From positions 1-50,049 of the forward strand of contig CALMVA010000078.1 of NCBI GenBank assembly GCA_937873035.1: DNA of 50,049 bases, read 5' to 3'. Position 1 is the stretch's first letter, and the number at the start of each line of letters is the position of its first letter. Below are positions 10,338 through 17,851 of this stretch, in pieces. The notes under the pieces were generated by a model that searched no databases, was not told where the DNA came from, and saw nothing but the letters and a program-made list of their open reading frames with translations. A program made the position numbers and the translations under genes. This DNA is from an uncultured Sphingomonadaceae bacterium (GTDB lineage: Bacteria; Pseudomonadota; Alphaproteobacteria; Sphingomonadales; Sphingomonadaceae).

Positions 10338-11042
10338 TTGCTCCGCGCGGTCGACGAGACCGGATCGACCAACGCCGATATGCTTGCGCTCGCCGCAGCC
10401 GGAGAGCCTGAAGGCCTCTGGCTGCGCGCAGACCGCCAATCGGCGGGCAGGGGCCGCATGGGGCGCGACTGGCAATCCCCCACCGGCAATTTCTACGGCA
10501 GCACGCTCGTCCGGCTGATGCCCGGCGATCCTGAAGCGGCAACGCTGGCGCTGGTTGCCGCCGTTGCCGTTCATGAAGTCCTTTCGGCCTTCGCGCCGCA
10601 GGTGCCTTTCCGCATCAAATGGCCCAATGACGTGATGGTGGAGGGCGCCAAGATCAGCGGCATCCTGCTGGAGCGAACGGGCGACAGCGTGGTTGTTGGC
10701 ATGGGTGTCAACCTTGCCTTCCACCCTGAAGGTCTGCCGCGCGCCGTCACGAGCCTTGCGGGGCTTGAGGCTCCGGTGCCGTCTCCCGATGTATTTCAGG
10801 TGGAACTGGCCGATGCCTTTGCCCGCTGGCTCCGGCGCTGGCGCTCCGAGGGGCTGGCTGTGCTGCGCGCGGCCTGGGTAGAGCGCGCGCACCCAGTGGG
10901 CACCGCCTTGTCGGTCAACGCGCCCGATGGCAGCATAACCGAAGGTCTGTTTGACGGGCTGGGGAGCGATGGCGCACTTCGACTGCGCTTGGCGGATGGC
11001 AGCGTCCGTGCCATTCACGCGGGCGACATATTCCTGATCTGA
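10338..11042 (+). CDS. birA: Biotin--[acetyl-CoA-carboxylase] ligase
   Basis: Activates biotin with ATP and transfers it to the carrier lysine of acetyl-CoA carboxylase. The 234-residue protein has the biotinyl-5'-AMP loop GRGRMGR at residues 37-43, KWPND at 94-98 and AKISGILLE with the catalytic lysine at 105. There is no N-terminal helix-turn-helix domain, so this is a stand-alone ligase and not a repressor of biotin genes. The start is probably TTG at 10338, because the conserved ETGSTN motif follows within ten residues; CTG at 10329 is the only nearby alternative. It sits five bases after nuoN. Confidence 0.95.
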   Translation: MLRAVDETGSTNADMLALAAAGEPEGLWLRADRQSAGRGRMGRDWQSPTGNFYGSTLVRLMPGDPEAATLALVAAVAVHEVLSAFAPQVPFRIKWPNDVMVEGAKISGILLERTGDSVVVGMGVNLAFHPEGLPRAVTSLAGLEAPVPSPDVFQVELADAFARWLRRWRSEGLAVLRAAWVERAHPVGTALSVNAPDGSITEGLFDGLGSDGALRLRLADGSVRAIHAGDIFLI

Positions 11043-11056
11043 CCACGGAGAGGCCC

Positions 11057-11839
11057 ATGCTGCTTGCGATCGACGCTGGCAACACCAACATCAAGTTCGC
11101 GCTGTTCGATGGCCTCGATGTGCGCGCACATTGGCGAATTTCCACCAATGCCAGCCGCACTGGTGACGAATATGGCGCGTGGCTGCTGCCGCTGCTCGGC
11201 ATAGAGGAGATTGCGCAGGACGCGGTGAGCGATGTCATCATTTCCAGCGTCGTGCCGCGGGCGCTGCCGCACCTCCAGCGGATGTCGCGCCGCTTTTTCG
11301 GGCATGAGGCACTTGTCGCGGGCCATGCGCCGGTGGCGTGGGGCATGGAACTGGCGGTGGATGAGCCGCATCGTGTGGGGGCAGACCGGGGCTGCAACGC
11401 CACCGCCGCCCATGCCGCGCATGACGGTGATCTCATCGTCATCAGCTTCGGCACGGCGACCACCATCGACCATATCGACGCCGGTGGTGCCTATTGCGGC
11501 GGCATCATCGCGCCGGGCATCAACCTTTCGCTCGATGCACTGGCAGCCGCTGCCGCCAAGCTGCCGCGCATCGACGTGCGCGTGCCGGAAACGCAAAATG
11601 TGATTGGCCGCAACACCGAAGACCAGATGCTCATCGGCATCTATTGGGGCTATGTCGCGATGATCGAGGGGCTGGTCGCGCGGATGAAGGCGCAGATCGG
11701 CAAGCCGGTGAAGGTGATCGCAACCGGCGGGCTTTCCGCGCTATTTCGCGAACATAATGATGTATTTGATGCGGTAGATGCCGATCTGACGTTGAGAGGA
11801 CTTGCCATTCTCTACGCGCGCCGCGAAGGCAGGGTATGA
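11057..11839 (+). CDS. coaX: Type III pantothenate kinase
   Basis: Phosphorylates pantothenate, the first step of coenzyme A synthesis. The 260-residue protein belongs to the actin-like ASKHA fold. Visible motifs are the phosphate-binding loop DAGNTNIKF at residues 6-14, GADR at 108-111, FGTATTID at 131-138 and GGIIAPG at 148-154, all in family order. ATG at 11057 follows GGAGAGGCCC. The stop overlaps the RNase J start by four bases (ATGA). The type III enzyme is not feedback-inhibited by CoA in characterised members; that is family knowledge, not seen here. Confidence 0.97.
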   Translation: MLLAIDAGNTNIKFALFDGLDVRAHWRISTNASRTGDEYGAWLLPLLGIEEIAQDAVSDVIISSVVPRALPHLQRMSRRFFGHEALVAGHAPVAWGMELAVDEPHRVGADRGCNATAAHAAHDGDLIVISFGTATTIDHIDAGGAYCGGIIAPGINLSLDALAAAAAKLPRIDVRVPETQNVIGRNTEDQMLIGIYWGYVAMIEGLVARMKAQIGKPVKVIATGGLSALFREHNDVFDAVDADLTLRGLAILYARREGRV

Positions 11840-13479
11840 CACACCCACAAGATGAACTTCTTTTCCTCGCCCTAGGCGGGTCGGACGAGATTGGCATGAA
11901 CGTCAATCTCTATGGCTGCAAAGGCAAATGGCTGATGGTCGATCTCGGCATCACCTTTGGCGGCACAGAATATCCGGGCGTGGAAATCATCCTGCCGGAT
12001 CTGGAGTTCATTGAAGAGCGCAAGAAGGATCTGCTCGGCATCGTGCTCACGCATGGGCATGAAGACCATATCGGTGCCGTGCCCTATCTCGCCGCAGACC
12101 TTGGCGTGCCGCTTTACGCAACGCCCTTCACCGCCGGGCTTGTCAAGGGCAAGCTTGAGGAAGAGGGGCTGGCCGAAGAGGTTGAGCTGCGCATCCTGCC
12201 CATGGAAGGCCACCAGAATATCGGCCCCTTCAAGTGCAGCCTGATGCCGCTGGCGCACTCAATTCCTGAAATGAGCGCGGTCGTTATCGACACGCCTTAT
12301 GGCCGCATTTTCCATACCGGGGACTGGAAGCTGGATGACAGCCCGGTTATCGGCACGCCCTCCACGCCGGAGCAATTGACGGCGCTGGGTGATGAAGGTG
12401 TGCTGGCGGTCGTCTGCGATTCCACCAATGTGTTCAACACCAAGGAAAGCGGTAGCGAAGGCAGCGTTTATCCAGATTTGTTGCGCCATGTGCGCGAAGC
12501 CAAGGGCCGCGTTGTCGTCACGAGCTTTGCGTCCAATGCCGCGCGCCTCCAGACGCTGGCCAATGTTGCGCGCGAAACCGGGCGCAAGCTGTGCGTTGCC
12601 GGGCGCTCGCTCAACCGCATCCTCACGGTCGCGCAGGCGACGGGCTATCTCAAGAACCTGCCGGAAATGGTTGAGATGGACGCCATCGACAATCATCCCC
12701 GCAACCAGGTGCTGGTGATCGCCACGGGCGGGCAGGGGGAAGCGCGCGCGGCACTCGCCCGCATTGCGGACAACTCCCACCCGATCAAGGTCGATGAGAA
12801 TGATACCATCATCTTCTCGTCCAAGCAGATTCCCGGCAACGAGATTGCGATTGGCAAGGTGATGAACCAGCTTGCTCGCCGTAATGTGAAGATGATTACC
12901 GAAAAACAGGGCCATGTGCACGTGTCAGGCCATCCGGGGCAGCCTGAGCTGGCCAAGCTTTATGGCTGGCTGCGGCCACAGATGCTCATCCCCGTGCATG
13001 GCGAGCGGCGCCACATGGCAGAGCAGGCGCGCTTCGGGCTGGCTCAAGGAATTCCGCAGGCGCTTGTCCAGTCAAATGGCGATGTCGTGCGGCTTGCGCC
13101 CAATGGCCCGGAAATCATTGGCCATGAGCGCACCGGGCGTCTCATCCTCGATGGCGACGTTATTCTGCCCGCAGACGGCACGACGATGAACGAGCGGCGC
13201 AAGATGGCGCTGCACGGCGTGATGTCGGTCGCGGTCGCGCTTGACCCCGCCGGGCGCTTGTTCGGTGAGCCGTCGATCCGCATATTGGGCGTGCCGGTGG
13301 AGGAAGACCGCGAGGAGTTTCTCTCTGATGCCTGCGCTGCTGCCGCCAAGGCCGCGATGTCGAAGGAGCGCGACGAGGCGAAGCTGCGCGAAGCGATCCG
13401 CCTCGCCGTGCGCCGTGTGGCGACCGAATGGACGGGCAAGAAGCCGCTGGTTGAAGTTCTGCTGGTCAGGGACAGGTAA
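11836..13479 (+). CDS. rnj: Ribonuclease J
   Basis: Metallo-beta-lactamase/beta-CASP ribonuclease with 5'-3' exo- and endonuclease activity in mRNA decay and rRNA maturation. The 547-residue protein has the zinc motif HGHEDH at residues 73-78, further metal ligands in FHTGDWKLD, and the beta-CASP signature around [16 protein letters not shown]. The C-terminal domain (about 450-547) is the RNase J dimerisation region. Coupling to coaX by a four-base overlap and location behind nuo-birA is a conserved sphingomonad order. The start ATG gives [15 protein letters not shown], the usual N-terminus. Confidence 0.96.
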   Translation: MTHPQDELLFLALGGSDEIGMNVNLYGCKGKWLMVDLGITFGGTEYPGVEIILPDLEFIEERKKDLLGIVLTHGHEDHIGAVPYLAADLGVPLYATPFTAGLVKGKLEEEGLAEEVELRILPMEGHQNIGPFKCSLMPLAHSIPEMSAVVIDTPYGRIFHTGDWKLDDSPVIGTPSTPEQLTALGDEGVLAVVCDSTNVFNTKESGSEGSVYPDLLRHVREAKGRVVVTSFASNAARLQTLANVARETGRKLCVAGRSLNRILTVAQATGYLKNLPEMVEMDAIDNHPRNQVLVIATGGQGEARAALARIADNSHPIKVDENDTIIFSSKQIPGNEIAIGKVMNQLARRNVKMITEKQGHVHVSGHPGQPELAKLYGWLRPQMLIPVHGERRHMAEQARFGLAQGIPQALVQSNGDVVRLAPNGPEIIGHERTGRLILDGDVILPADGTTMNERRKMALHGVMSVAVALDPAGRLFGEPSIRILGVPVEEDREEFLSDACAAAAKAAMSKERDEAKLREAIRLAVRRVATEWTGKKPLVEVLLVRDR

Positions 13480-13484
13480 GCGCC

Positions 13485-13748
13485 ATGAAATGGACCTCGA
13501 TTCTCGCCATCTACACGCTGTTCTGGGTGCTGAGTGCCTTTTTTGTGATGCCCTTCCATGTGCGCACGACGCATGAGGTGGGGGGAGAGCTGGTGCCGGG
13601 GCAGGCCGAAAGCGCGCCGCATGAGTTCCGTCCGGCGCGCATCGCGCTGTGGACCACGCTCGTCGCCAGCGTGCTGTTCGGCCTTTATTACGGCAACTAT
13701 GTCTATGCGTGGGTGTCGGTAGAGACCTTCGACCTCACCAACTGGTAA
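13485..13748 (+). CDS. DUF1467 family membrane protein
   Basis: Small 87-residue integral membrane protein with two membrane segments (about residues 5-23 and 50-70). The family signature FFVMPFHVRTTHE follows the first. DUF1467 proteins are widespread in alphaproteobacteria, often beside RNase J or proline-tRNA ligase genes; their function is unknown. It starts five bases after the RNase J stop and is probably the last gene of the nuo-birA-coaX-rnj transcript. Its stop codon (13746-13748) directly abuts the stop of the convergent minus-strand gene. Confidence 0.88.
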   Translation: MKWTSILAIYTLFWVLSAFFVMPFHVRTTHEVGGELVPGQAESAPHEFRPARIALWTTLVASVLFGLYYGNYVYAWVSVETFDLTNW

Positions 13749-16049
13749 TCAGCTCCGCAGGCGTTCAATCGCCTGTGCAAGCGCCACATAGAGCTTGCCC
13801 GCATCTGACGAGAGCAACGTCACGCTGAGCGGCGTGCCATCACGCGTGGCGAGCACGTTGCGCAGCATGGCTTCAAAATCGTGGATATAGCGGTTCACGT
13901 GTTCGCGGAAATCGCTGTCATTCTCATAGTGACGCAATATTTCGCGCGCCTCGCCCGTATCGAGCAGCCGTACGGCGCGGCGGGTGAACACACCGCGATC
14001 CCCGCGCAGATAGGATGCCCAAGCGGTGTCGGTGACGTCGTTCGACAGGATCTTTGCCACGTCGATCGCGGTGGAATTGAGCGATTCGAGGATGAGCGCC
14101 ATGCGCCGCGCAAATTGCGCGCTATCGCCACGCACAATTTCTTCCTTCGCTTCATCCACGCGTGCTTCAAGCGATGCGCTCGTTTCGGTGATCGTCAGCA
14201 TCTGGCGCATCAGGCGATCGGTCGCCTTGTGCGCGGCGGCCACGGCTTCTTCCGCTTTGTGCGAAATATCGGCCATCTGCTCTTCAACCTGAGCGGTCAG
14301 CGCGGCCATCATCGCAGCGCGCGCTTGCTCGCCAAGCCGGTTTGCGGCATCGGGCACGACGTTGAGCAGCGCGCCGCGCGCATGATCCGCGGCCTGATTG
14401 GCCGTGTCCTTGATCCGCAGCAGCGCCTCGATGAGTTGCGGTGCCGTAGCCCCCGTCAGGTCGCGAGCCTGAGTTTCGGCCTTGGTGATTTCAGATGCCA
14501 GAGCTTCCGCAGTCAGGCGACTGTCGCTGAGGGCCGCGCCCGCCGATTCGATGAACTCATCCAGTTCAGCGCGCTGTTGCGAGACCAGCGCCTCGGCATC
14601 CCGCAGGCGGGCCAGCGCCGATGAGGACGCGGCATCGATCGCTTCGATCTCCGGCAGAACCGCACGGGCAGAGGCAAGGCTCGCTTCGGCGGTTGTGGCC
14701 ATGCGCTTCTGTGCGGCAGGCAGCGTCTCATCAATTTCGCGCGCGGAAGCATCGAGCGCGGTCAGCAGTGTTTCTGCCTGAACGATCAGATCGCGCGTTG
14801 ATTTGCCGCTTCTGTCCAGTGTCTGCGTCAATTGGTCGGCATGGTCGCGCAGGCCAAGAATGGCGGCGCTCGCGCGCTCGGCATTGGCGGAGGAATTGTC
14901 GGTCAGCCCGTCAAATTTTGCTTCAATGGCCGCGATGTCTGCATTGATGCGGTCGATAAGCGTCTGGCTGGCGGCATCCTGCGCTTCAAACACGCGGGCA
15001 ACTTCATCCACACGGGCACCGATGGCCTCAACCCGGCGGGCGACGGCGTCGGTTGATTGCTCGCCCGCGGCGGCAATTGCAGCATGGCCTTGTTCGATCA
15101 CCGCCATCATCGCTTCGCCCTGCGCTTCAAGACGGTTCTGGGCATTGGAAAGGGCTTCGGCGGCGCGTTCCAACGCACCATCAAGCGCAGTCGTCATCGA
15201 GGTGGAGGCAGCATCAAGCTTCGAGGCGGCGACTTCGCTCACATCATGGAGATGCGCCACCCGCTCGGCGAGCTTTTGGGCGGCGACGGTTGCAATGTCG
15301 TCTGCTTCGCGGCCCCGCGCGGTGAGGAGAACAAGTTGGGCATCGAGCGCGCTCGACTTTTCAAGCGCGGTTTGGCCCGCACTTTCCAATGCCTCGGTCA
15401 TCCGGCGGGCTTCAACCTGCGCGCGGGGGAGGTCAGACAGGAGAACCGCCATATCCGCGCGCGCACCGGCCGCGCTGGTGCGCAGTGTGGAAGAGTGGCG
15501 TGTGATCGTTTCCAGCTCGCCACGCATCGTGGCGGTCGTATCAGAGAGGCGCGCCGCCGTATCGTCGCCCAGGGCGGTCAGCAGCGTGCCCTGTTCGGCC
15601 AGCGCGACGCGATTGGCGTCAATCCGGCGCGCCATATCCGCAAGCGTAACGCCCAGCCGTGTTTCTTCGGCACGGAGCTGCTCTACGGTTGCGGCAAAGC
15701 GGCTGGCTTCGCTGCGACTGGTGCGCAGCACAAGGAGCCATGCGACGCCAAGCAGCGCGAGCGGTGCACACAGCGCAGCGACAAAATTGGTGATTTGTGA
15801 CAATGCGGGCAGGTTTCCGCCAAGGGCGTCTGCAAAGCTATAGGCCGCAGCGGCGGTCCAGCCCAAGCCCGCGATGATGATGAGGCACATGAACAGGCGC
15901 GGCAGGATGCTGCGCGGAGCAGGGGTGTCATCCTCTTCCGCCTCATAAACAGGCGTATCGAGCGAGGTGATTGTTTCACCGCCGTTTTTCTCGTGCACGT
16001 CTGCGTTGTGATGCGGCCTGAAGCCCACGATTTTGGATTCGCCACTCAT
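13749..16049 (-). CDS. TipN-like membrane-anchored coiled-coil protein
   Basis: A 766-residue protein with a short cytoplasmic N-terminus, two membrane segments (about residues 51-72 and 88-109), a very long Ala/Glu/Arg-rich coiled coil (about 115-630) and a compact conserved C-terminal domain. That domain contains FARRMALILESLNSTAIDVA, VNRYIHDFEAMLRNVL and SSDAGKLYVALAQAIERL. The architecture matches the Caulobacter new-pole marker TipN, and the C-terminal motif is of that type. The assignment to TipN is inference from architecture and memory. I chose ATG at 16049 (MSGESKIVGF); the longer frame up to 16661 would run antisense across the Hpt-like gene. No strong ribosome binding site is seen. 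It is divergent from the signalling-like cassette. Confidence 0.7.
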   Translation of the reverse strand: MSGESKIVGFRPHHNADVHEKNGGETITSLDTPVYEAEEDDTPAPRSILPRLFMCLIIIAGLGWTAAAAYSFADALGGNLPALSQITNFVAALCAPLALLGVAWLLVLRTSRSEASRFAATVEQLRAEETRLGVTLADMARRIDANRVALAEQGTLLTALGDDTAARLSDTTATMRGELETITRHSSTLRTSAAGARADMAVLLSDLPRAQVEARRMTEALESAGQTALEKSSALDAQLVLLTARGREADDIATVAAQKLAERVAHLHDVSEVAASKLDAASTSMTTALDGALERAAEALSNAQNRLEAQGEAMMAVIEQGHAAIAAAGEQSTDAVARRVEAIGARVDEVARVFEAQDAASQTLIDRINADIAAIEAKFDGLTDNSSANAERASAAILGLRDHADQLTQTLDRSGKSTRDLIVQAETLLTALDASAREIDETLPAAQKRMATTAEASLASARAVLPEIEAIDAASSSALARLRDAEALVSQQRAELDEFIESAGAALSDSRLTAEALASEITKAETQARDLTGATAPQLIEALLRIKDTANQAADHARGALLNVVPDAANRLGEQARAAMMAALTAQVEEQMADISHKAEEAVAAAHKATDRLMRQMLTITETSASLEARVDEAKEEIVRGDSAQFARRMALILESLNSTAIDVAKILSNDVTDTAWASYLRGDRGVFTRRAVRLLDTGEAREILRHYENDSDFREHVNRYIHDFEAMLRNVLATRDGTPLSVTLLSSDAGKLYVALAQAIERLRS

Positions 16050-16159
16050 GTCCGCAACCCCATTTGTTTCGCCGTGGGTTTCCCCCGCACACGAACTTCC
16101 ACCCATGGCATTGTAAACACACATTTTGTGATTTGGATACAGCCAAGCGCAACACGCTG

Positions 16160-16177
16160 TTAACCCCATGGGGGTAA
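16160..16177. promoter_or_regulatory. Near-perfect palindrome upstream of the Hpt-like gene
   Basis: TTAACCCCATGGGGGTAA is an 18-base inverted repeat with one mismatched pair, centred on CCATGG. It ends ten bases before the Hpt-like ATG. It lies in the divergent promoter region shared with the TipN-like gene. It could be an operator. Its GGGGG half could also act as the ribosome binding site. No known regulator can be named from it. Confidence 0.35.
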
Positions 16178-16187
16178 TTTGGCGATT

Positions 16188-16487
16188 ATGGCGTATGAAC
16201 CCGGTGCAATCGAAACCGCTTTGGCGGCAGTTGTCGGAAATGATCCCGAACTGGCGGAAGAATTGCGTCGTTCGCTCATCGAAAGCGCCGAGCGTTATGC
16301 CGATCTGATGGCGCGCGCCCGGTGCGATGCGAACTGGGAGGCAGCCGCAGTGCGGCTCAAAGGGCTGGCCGCGACCTACGGCGCCACGCAATTGCTCAAT
16401 CTGGCGGAAGAGGCGCTGGCAGGGGCCCCCGGCGATCCATCCGTGCAGCGCCGAATTTTGCGCGCCATCAGCAGCATGAAGGGCTGA
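16188..16487 (+). CDS. Hpt-domain-like protein lacking the phosphoacceptor histidine
   Basis: A 99-residue helical protein that aligns with the histidine phosphotransfer (Hpt) domain: an ELAEELRRSLIESAERY helix, then a second helix with AVRLKGLAATYGATQLLNLAEEAL. Canonical Hpt proteins read A-H-x-L-K-G-x-A, where His accepts the phosphate. Here the equivalent residue is V55 and the rest of the motif (L57, K58, G59, A61, G65) is kept. It therefore should not relay phosphate but may still bind response regulators or dimerise. ATG at 16188 is preferred; TTG at 16179 is closer to the GGGGG site at 16170-16174 and is possible. It is the first of three co-oriented genes. Confidence 0.7.
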   Translation: MAYEPGAIETALAAVVGNDPELAEELRRSLIESAERYADLMARARCDANWEAAAVRLKGLAATYGATQLLNLAEEALAGAPGDPSVQRRILRAISSMKG

Positions 16488-16502
16488 AGCCCGGCGATTT
16501 GC

Positions 16503-16544
16503 AATTCGCTGCAAAAGCCCTATCCGCGAATTTTGGTAAATTCG
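16503..16544 (+). promoter_or_regulatory. Mutually exclusive hairpins before the membrane NTase-like gene
   Basis: AATTCGC (16503-16509) pairs perfectly with GCGAATT (16526-16532). The second arm alternatively pairs, as CGAATTT (16527-16533), with AAATTCG (16538-16544) around a four-base loop. The ribosome binding site GAGGGAG (16544-16550) begins at the last base of the second hairpin. The two folds exclude each other, so the leader could modulate translation of the next gene. This is inference from sequence pairing only. Confidence 0.35.
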
Positions 16545-16557
16545 AGGGAGTAACGGC

Positions 16558-17751
16558 GTGCCGCTCGCGGCGCTCATTCTTGCACAGTCGGATGGGGATG
16601 CGGGAGCGGCGACGCAGCCGTTGCTGCTGACGCTTGGCGGCCAGACGCTGCTTGAGCGCATCGCCTATCAGGCGCGGCGCGCGGGCGCGCAGCATATTGT
16701 TATTTGTGCCGGGCCATTGCCCGCCGCGATGGTCGGCGCGATGGACCGGATGAAGGCGCGCGGACTTGATGTAAGCCTTGCCCGCTCCCCGCGTGAAGCG
16801 GCAGACCGGCTGCACCCCGATGAGGATGTGCTTGTCTTTTCAACCGCAGTCTTTGTGGAGCAGGCCGAGTTTGAGGAGCTTGCCGGGGGAGAAGGCGCCG
16901 TGCTGCTCACCTTGCCCGAAGCCTGGGGGCGTGATCGCTTTGAGCGGATTGACAGCGAGGATAATTGGGCAGGGGTGGCCCGGCTGCCGGCAGGCCTGAT
17001 CCGTGAAACCGCAGCCATGCTGGGTGATTGGGACTTTGCGCCAACTTTGCTCCGCCGCGCGGTTCAGCATGGCGTGGCGCGCGCACGGTTGCCGCTGCGC
17101 GACGAGGCTGAAACCGACGACATCGCGCCGCTTGTGCAGGATGATTTGGCGGGCACCGCACGGGCGATTGCGCGCAATGCCGATGTCGCTGCCGAAGGCG
17201 TGGTCGAGCGCTTTGGGCTGATGCCGCCGCTGCGGCACCTTGCTTCATGGATTGCGCTCAAGCCCGTTTCCGCAACGATGACGGCGGCGGCCGCCGTGGC
17301 GAGCGGTGCGGGTGCGCTGGCCGCCGCTGCGGCAAACGCGCCGCTCGTCGCCTTCCCGCTGCTGCTGCTCACTGCCGCCATTGCCTTGCTCACCGTGTTG
17401 CTGGGGCAGACGGGCGTTCCTGAAATAAAGCGGCTCTCCCGGTTGTTGCGCTGGCGATCGCTGCTGGCACCGCTCGTCATCCTGGCGCTTGCCGCGCACG
17501 GCTTTGCGGGATGGCGTGGGGATTGGCCCAAGGCCGTGCTGGCGCTGTGGCTGGGCGTGCAATCGCTATTGCTGCTTCATGGGCAGGCGCGTGGCGCACG
17601 CCTGCCTGAAATGCGGCTGGGCGGGGCAGGGGCGGCACTTGTGCTTCTCATCTCTTATGGCGCGGGCTGGTCCGTCGCTGGACTGGCTGTGTGCCTTGCC
17701 GAGGCAGTGGCGCTCCAGTTCAGGGCGCAGAACAAAAAACTTCCCGATTAG
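16558..17751 (+). CDS. Membrane protein resembling a degenerate nucleotidyltransferase/CDP-alcohol transferase fusion
   Basis: A 397-residue protein starting at GTG 16558 after GAGGGAG. Residues 1-180 follow the sugar-nucleotidyltransferase fold (LAALILAQ, then LLLTLGGQTLLERIAYQARRAGAQHIVI). The glycine-rich G-x-G-x-R loop and the metal-binding Asp (VLVFSTAVF, 91-99) are absent. Residues 225-390 are membrane segments resembling a CDP-alcohol phosphatidyltransferase. Where that family has D-G-x-D-G-E-x-A-R this protein has Q284-T-G-V287-P-E-I-K-R292, so the metal-binding aspartates are lost. The closest domain layout I know is inositol-1-phosphate cytidylyltransferase fused to di-myo-inositol phosphate synthase. 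It is probably catalytically dead; its role is unknown. Confidence 0.6.
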   Translation: MPLAALILAQSDGDAGAATQPLLLTLGGQTLLERIAYQARRAGAQHIVICAGPLPAAMVGAMDRMKARGLDVSLARSPREAADRLHPDEDVLVFSTAVFVEQAEFEELAGGEGAVLLTLPEAWGRDRFERIDSEDNWAGVARLPAGLIRETAAMLGDWDFAPTLLRRAVQHGVARARLPLRDEAETDDIAPLVQDDLAGTARAIARNADVAAEGVVERFGLMPPLRHLASWIALKPVSATMTAAAAVASGAGALAAAAANAPLVAFPLLLLTAAIALLTVLLGQTGVPEIKRLSRLLRWRSLLAPLVILALAAHGFAGWRGDWPKAVLALWLGVQSLLLLHGQARGARLPEMRLGGAGAALVLLISYGAGWSVAGLAVCLAEAVALQFRAQNKKLPD

Positions 17752-17758
17752 GCGGGCT

Positions 17759-17766
17759 TTAACCAT
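17759..17766 (+). promoter_or_regulatory. Possible CtrA half-site upstream of the kinase-like gene
   Basis: TTAACCAT matches the half-site consensus known for the alphaproteobacterial cell-cycle regulator CtrA. It lies about 86 bases before the kinase-like start, in the 100-base gap after the previous gene. A single eight-base match can arise by chance; the link to a polarity or cell-cycle theme comes only from the nearby TipN-like gene. Confidence 0.25.
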
Positions 17767-17851
17767 GCGCTGCTACCTCTCGGCGCATGATAGTGGACCG
17801 TGTCCAGTTTGATCGGCGTGCAAGGGCGCCAACAGCGCAGGGGCAACCCCT

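Noticed and set aside
16050..16661. Minus-strand frame extending the TipN-like protein upstream by about 200 codons
   Set aside because: It runs antisense through the Hpt-like gene, has no family similarity and passes a better start at 16049.
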